Below, in pieces: positions 61,001 to 64,000 of a stretch of 64,000 bases of DNA. Source of the DNA: Massilia agilis. Its GTDB lineage: Bacteria > Pseudomonadota > Gammaproteobacteria > Burkholderiales > Burkholderiaceae_D. Under the pieces are notes generated by a model that ran no database searches, was not told the DNA's origin, and was given only the letters and a program-made list of their open reading frames with translations. The stretch lies in NCBI RefSeq assembly GCF_024756255.1, contig NZ_JANUHB010000003.1, positions 614,439 through 678,438 on the forward strand, written 5' to 3'. Both the position numbers and the translations under genes were made by a program. Each line of letters begins with the position of its first letter. Within the stretch, counting starts at the first letter, position 1.

Positions 61001-64000
61001 TCGCTCAACCGGACCGTCACCAGCGGCGCCAGCTACGCCGTCGGCAGCGCCACCATCAGCGACGGGTTGATTCTTGGCCGCGGCGTGAACTCGGGCATTT
61101 CGGTGTCCGACGTGGACGCGGCCAGCGGCACGGTCCGCGTCACCCTGACCGTGGATCTCGGCATCCTGGAGCTGTACAACGCCGGGACGCGGGTGACCAC
61201 CGCGACCACCATCGATAACGTGACGTTCAGCGGCTCGCGCACCGGCACGCTCGTCCTCACCGGCACCCTCGCCAACATCAACGCGATCCTCACGGGGACC
61301 AACACCAGCGACACCAAGGTGCTGTACCAGCCGGGGCTGAGCGAGGTCGGCACGGCCAAGCTCACCCTGGCGGTCAACGACCAGGGCAACACCGGCTACG
61401 GCGGCCCGCTTTCCGCTTCCGCCACCGTGGGCACGATCACGATTTCGGCGCCGGCTCCGACCGGCACCCTGATTGGCACCGTGATCGAGGATAATGCGGT
61501 CACCAGCGGCAACCTGTCGGCAAGCGGAACGCTGAGCCAGAACATCACCGGATCGACCTGGCTCGGGAACACCCTGGGTTCGTCCGCGCTCGGCACGCTG
61601 GCCGCGTCCGGCGCCACCTGGACCTACACGGTGAACAACAGCGCGCCGGAAGTGCAGGCCCTGGTCGCAGGGCAGTCGATCGAAGAGAGCTTCCAGGTTG
61701 CCACGGCGGGCGGCAACGTGTTCGTGCGCGTCACCATCAAGGGCACCAACGATGCGCCGACCCTGACAGTGACCAATGGCGCCTCCGGCTATACCGAGAA
61801 GGGATCGGCGACGACCCTGTTTTCCTCCGCCACCGCCACGCTCGGCGGCAGCGGTGCGTCGGCTGAGAGCGGGCAGTCGATCACCAGCCTCACCCTCGAT
61901 GTCACCAACGTGTTCGACGGCGACCAGATCGTCATCGATGGCACCACGCTCTACCTCGACCATTCCAGCACCGGCACGCTGACGGCCAGCGGCTACCGCG
62001 TCAATGTCAGCCTGTCCGGTTCGACCGCGACGCTGACGGTGGACACCGCACAGGCGTCGCCATCGTCGATCCAGTCGCTGGTGACAGGGCTTGCCTACCA
62101 GTCGAGCAGCAACAACCCGACCAACTACGGCAACAACGCAACCCGTACGTTCACGATCCGCAGCATGCGGGACTCGGGCGGCACTGCTTCGGGTGGCAGC
62201 GATACCGCGGCGATCAACTGGTCGCGCACGGTAACGCTCACTGCGGTGAACGATACGCCGGTGGTCAACGTTGCGCCGATTACGGTCAACCAGAACACGT
62301 CGATCGTGTTGTCGAGCGCCTACCTGCTGGCCAACGACCCGGACACCCAGTCCAGCGGCCTGACCTACAGGATCACGAGCGATCCGACCAAGGGCGTGGT
62401 GAAGTTCAACGGCACGGTGGTGACGGGCGCCGTCACCTTCACCCAGCAGGACCTCGACGCTGGCAGCGTGACTTATACCGCCAATCCGTCTGGCAGCGCC
62501 ACCAGCGACGCGTTCTCGGTGACGGTTTCGGATGGCACCAATACGACCGCCGCCAAGCAGGTGGACGTGAGCATCATCACGACCAATTATGCGCCGACCA
62601 CGGTCGACAACACGGTGACGACGACCGAGGACAACTCCTACGTGTTCGGCACGGCGGATTTCCTCTTCAGCGATTTCAACACCGGCGACAGCATGTCCAA
62701 GGTGGAGATTTTCACGTTGCCTGGAACGGGCAAGCTGCAGACCTACGTCAGTGGCGCCTGGCAGGATGTGACCGGCGCCAGCACCATGGTCAGCACTTCC
62801 GAAATCACGGCCGGACATCTGCGTTTCATGCCGGTCGCGAATGCGTACGGCAGCCCGTACGCGACCTTTAATTTCAAGGTGTACGACCAGTCGAACGTCG
62901 CATCCAGCGATGCACAGATGACGGTCATCGTCACCCCGGTCAACGATGCCCCGGTGCTGACGGTAGCGCCGCTTTCGCTCGCCCAGGGCGCAACGGTCAC
63001 GCTCACCACGAGCTACCTGAACGCGACCGACGTCGATACCGGCAACGGCAGCCTGACGTACACCGTCACCAGCGCCCCGGGCAAGGGCACCATCAAGGTC
63101 AGCGGCACGGCCGCGACCTCGTTCACGCAGCAGGACGTCATTGACGGCAAGGTGAGCTACACCGCCAACACGGCGGGCAGCGACACGTTCACGGTCTCGG
63201 TCTCGGATGGTGCATTGTCCGACGCGAAGTCGGTTGGGGTGACGATCACCTCGACCAACGCGGCGCCCACCAGCACCGGGGGCACGGTGACCACGCTTGA
63301 GGACACGAACTACGTGTTCGGTGCGAGCGATTTCAACTTCAGCGACACCAACGCCGGCGACTCGCTGAGCAAGGTCGAGATCTCGGCACTGCCGGGCTCG
63401 GGCAAGCTGCAGGCCTACGTGAGCGGTGCATGGCAGGACGTCGGCGCCAGCGCCAGCGTGACCGTGGCTGAGATCAATGCGAGCCACCTGCGCTTCGTCC
63501 CGGTGGCGGACGCCTCCGGCAATCCGTACACCACGTTCACGTACAAGGTGTATGACCAGTCCAACGCCGCTTCCGCAGACGCGACGATGACGGTCAAGGT
63601 CACGCCGGTGAACGATGCGCCGGTGCTGGCGGTTTCGCCGGTGACCGTGGCGCAGGGTGCGACCATCACGCTTGGCACGAGCTACTTGAGCGCGAGCGAC
63701 GTCGACACCGGTAACGGCAGCCTGACGTACACCGTCACCAGCGCGCCGGGCAAGGGCACCATCACGGTCAACGGTACGGCTGCGACCTCGTTCACGCAGC
63801 AGGACGTCATCGACGGCAAGGTGAGCTACACGGCCAACAGCTACGGCAGCGACCAGAGCGACAGCTTCAGTGTGTCGGTTTCGGATGGCTCCCTGACGGA
63901 TGCGAAGGCGGTTGGCGTGACCATCACCTCGGCCAACGTGGCCCCCACCAGCACTGGTGGCGCAGTCACTACGGCCGAGGACACCAACTACGTCTTCAGT
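58055..64000 (+). CDS. Giant DUF4347/VCBS/cadherin-repeat surface adhesin, 5' part
   Basis: The frame is open from ATG 58055 to the end of the window (1982 codons, incomplete). Residues 35-44 read LEPRVMFDGA, the N-terminal LEPR-type motif of giant surface proteins. DUF4347 spans about 96-256 (FIEDNVENYQQLVAGVKPGL, VTHGSEASIRL, LIYGCDVAAG). Ig-like units follow, then an unassigned domain at about 597-820 with a calcium-type DVNNDGKLD motif. A VCBS-like unit lies at about 1130-1236 (IGTVIEDNAVTSGNLSASGT). From about residue 1513 come long tandem cadherin-like repeats of 224-226 residues. There is no signal peptide, as expected for a type I substrate, with export signals at the unseen C-terminus. 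It is the third gene of the TolC/adaptor operon. Confidence 0.9.
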   Translation, partial: MNKPLPPAPVLNAIEQPARRSRRPLSGRGPAPLALEPRVMFDGATGDAVLAAKAAAERGAAQAAERAVDADRAGIDKLALQAPVAVAGPLDATRHEIVFIEDNVENYQQLVAGVKPGLEVVVLDHTRDGLQQMLAALDGHAPVDAIHLVTHGSEASIRLGSTEVSLANLEGFDKQFARLGSALTANGDFLIYGCDVAAGADGQQFVSRLSQLTGADVAASVDLTGAAARGGNWTLETQTGTVETAALTGDHYDGLLGAANVKVSTDNVVNTSDTLTTVVISGTVDNGTGRDINVTVTGAGGTPSVTSTITGITKTQGGTWSGTINLSSFADGTLNVYVTQGGTAGPSATNDQTFTIVKDTTAPTVATTNTSTASTSSFSLTASDASKVSTLEYQVDSGQWNSLTITPATSVSSTVTLSAQSVGSHRLNVRATDANGNVTVSGTDFTVAATPVNHAPTASGDATLASIPDTNTDPAGATVSALFLSKYSDSDNDAFKGIAIVSYTRDASAGEWQYNSGSGWVNISAVTSASSAITFGVNDQLRFKPASGFSGAAPALSVKLVDAGGTVSTNGVVNASVSGGSSDFSAATVLLKTSVTTTYTLSSPDSKFVTLLSGNNYDPYNDTQSHAADTDLVGNSSAPLLQGGYDTNTQTLYYRVRIGNPTLSKGVPVFTGVVLLGVDVNNDGKLDIFIGVDGRNNGLGVVTFAPGSDLNVSPSTTSITAPVAASGSYSYTSVTTGTTDIGGDGKTDAYLTFSLPFSALQSRVAALGKSISTNTSLGFVLMTLTQNNSINGDIGGIGTMSKGDKDKTWRDLGLLQPINLTAPTLAGISGNYQFVENGAAVTLAPNATFSDFDTRNFSGGKLEVTISGNPESGKDQLSLGASGVSLVGGVVSVNGTQVGTATFASNVLTVSFTGSNVTADQVNAVVRAVNFSNTSDAPSTLNRTVQFKITDPDSNASDPTVAAVTVLVQAVNDAPAVSGAATSLNRTVTSGASYAVGSATISDGLILGRGVNSGISVSDVDAASGTVRVTLTVDLGILELYNAGTRVTTATTIDNVTFSGSRTGTLVLTGTLANINAILTGTNTSDTKVLYQPGLSEVGTAKLTLAVNDQGNTGYGGPLSASATVGTITISAPAPTGTLIGTVIEDNAVTSGNLSASGTLSQNITGSTWLGNTLGSSALGTLAASGATWTYTVNNSAPEVQALVAGQSIEESFQVATAGGNVFVRVTIKGTNDAPTLTVTNGASGYTEKGSATTLFSSATATLGGSGASAESGQSITSLTLDVTNVFDGDQIVIDGTTLYLDHSSTGTLTASGYRVNVSLSGSTATLTVDTAQASPSSIQSLVTGLAYQSSSNNPTNYGNNATRTFTIRSMRDSGGTASGGSDTAAINWSRTVTLTAVNDTPVVNVAPITVNQNTSIVLSSAYLLANDPDTQSSGLTYRITSDPTKGVVKFNGTVVTGAVTFTQQDLDAGSVTYTANPSGSATSDAFSVTVSDGTNTTAAKQVDVSIITTNYAPTTVDNTVTTTEDNSYVFGTADFLFSDFNTGDSMSKVEIFTLPGTGKLQTYVSGAWQDVTGASTMVSTSEITAGHLRFMPVANAYGSPYATFNFKVYDQSNVASSDAQMTVIVTPVNDAPVLTVAPLSLAQGATVTLTTSYLNATDVDTGNGSLTYTVTSAPGKGTIKVSGTAATSFTQQDVIDGKVSYTANTAGSDTFTVSVSDGALSDAKSVGVTITSTNAAPTSTGGTVTTLEDTNYVFGASDFNFSDTNAGDSLSKVEISALPGSGKLQAYVSGAWQDVGASASVTVAEINASHLRFVPVADASGNPYTTFTYKVYDQSNAASADATMTVKVTPVNDAPVLAVSPVTVAQGATITLGTSYLSASDVDTGNGSLTYTVTSAPGKGTITVNGTAATSFTQQDVIDGKVSYTANSYGSDQSDSFSVSVSDGSLTDAKAVGVTITSANVAPTSTGGAVTTAEDTNYVFS
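62591..64000 (+). repeat. Tandem 672-678-bp repeats inside the giant adhesin
   Basis: Units begin at 62591, 63263 and 63941, each opening with APT and an EDxxYVF segment; the first two are 672 and 678 bases long and the third is cut by the window end. Each unit combines two domains (EDTNYVFGASDFNFSD / VTVAQGAT-type). Units two and three share long near-identical nucleotide stretches, for example around 63047 and 63717, pointing to recent duplication or gene conversion. Confidence 0.85.

Noticed and set aside
59258..63487. A 1409-codon open frame opposite the giant adhesin
   Set aside because: Product is Arg/Gly/His-rich and domain-free; the plus strand encodes ordered Ig, VCBS and cadherin units.
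62591..64000. CRISPR-like array because of regular repeats
   Set aside because: The period is about 675 bases, in frame and coding; the units are protein domains.

Overview
The window is about two-thirds G+C, densely coded chromosomal DNA of a betaproteobacterium. The gene content (a PhaM-type polyhydroxybutyrate granule protein, paired DUF3108 proteins, a DUF3016 protein, TamA/TamB, LEPR-motif giant surface proteins, abundant short REP-like repeats) fits Oxalobacteraceae of the Massilia/Telluria/Janthinobacterium type. This placement is an inference from family content; there is no rRNA in the window. I saw no tRNA, CRISPR array, insertion sequence or phage.

Layout. 1-1.8 kb: end of 3-methyladenine DNA glycosylase I (tag) and an MnmC-like tRNA-modification oxidoreductase with an eroded N-terminal domain. 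1.9-4.3 kb: a soluble histidine kinase overlapping a receiver-TPR protein. 4.3-7.6 kb: a 1082-residue membrane patatin-like phospholipase. 7.8-10.5 kb: phaM and two DUF3108 envelope proteins. 10.5-12.5 kb: a lower-G+C island with one gene, a TIGR02391 (Abi/Ymh-like) protein with a long helical extension. 12.5-17.4 kb: a three-gene condensin operon of MksF-MksE-MksB type, closed by a strong terminator. 17.5-20.7 kb: a di-heme cytochrome c peroxidase overlapping a YtkA-like lipoprotein, and two paralogous membrane proteins. 20.7-26.9 kb: tamB/tamA. 27-29.4 kb: queC, a metallophosphoesterase and two small proteins. 29.5-34.4 kb: a double-GAF histidine kinase, a small lipoprotein, a receiver-DUF3369-HD-GYP regulator and an Fpg/Nei glycosylase. 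34.5-37.5 kb: a DUF3016 protein and an ECF sigma / anti-sigma / secreted Ala-rich protein operon preceded by a perfect 12-bp inverted repeat. 37.6-42.7 kb: a thioesterase, a PQQ-type sugar dehydrogenase lipoprotein, an M20 peptidase and a small cell-envelope cluster with a Tat-exported DUF882 peptidase. 43-52.7 kb: an ArnT-like glycosyltransferase, M16 and M1 metallopeptidases, a YecD-like isochorismatase-fold protein, a luciferase-like oxidoreductase and a class C serine hydrolase. 52.8-64 kb: a secretion/surface region with a PPC-like/DUF4214 exoprotein, a Gly-Thr-Ser low-complexity exported protein, and an operon of TolC-like channel, soluble periplasmic adaptor and a giant DUF4347/cadherin-repeat adhesin that runs off the window at residue 1982.

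Two families of short inverted repeats are scattered between genes: GTAGGGTGGGCA-type at four sites and CGTCGTYCCCGC-type at two. One copy supplies the stop codon of a neighbouring gene.

The best candidates for something new are: (i) the TolC/adaptor/giant-adhesin operon, which has no ABC ATPase in view and whose C-terminal repeats look recently duplicated; (ii) the sigma/anti-sigma/Ala-rich operon with its palindrome; (iii) the TIGR02391 island beside the condensin operon; (iv) the patatin protein with a peptidoglycan-binding-like N-terminus.
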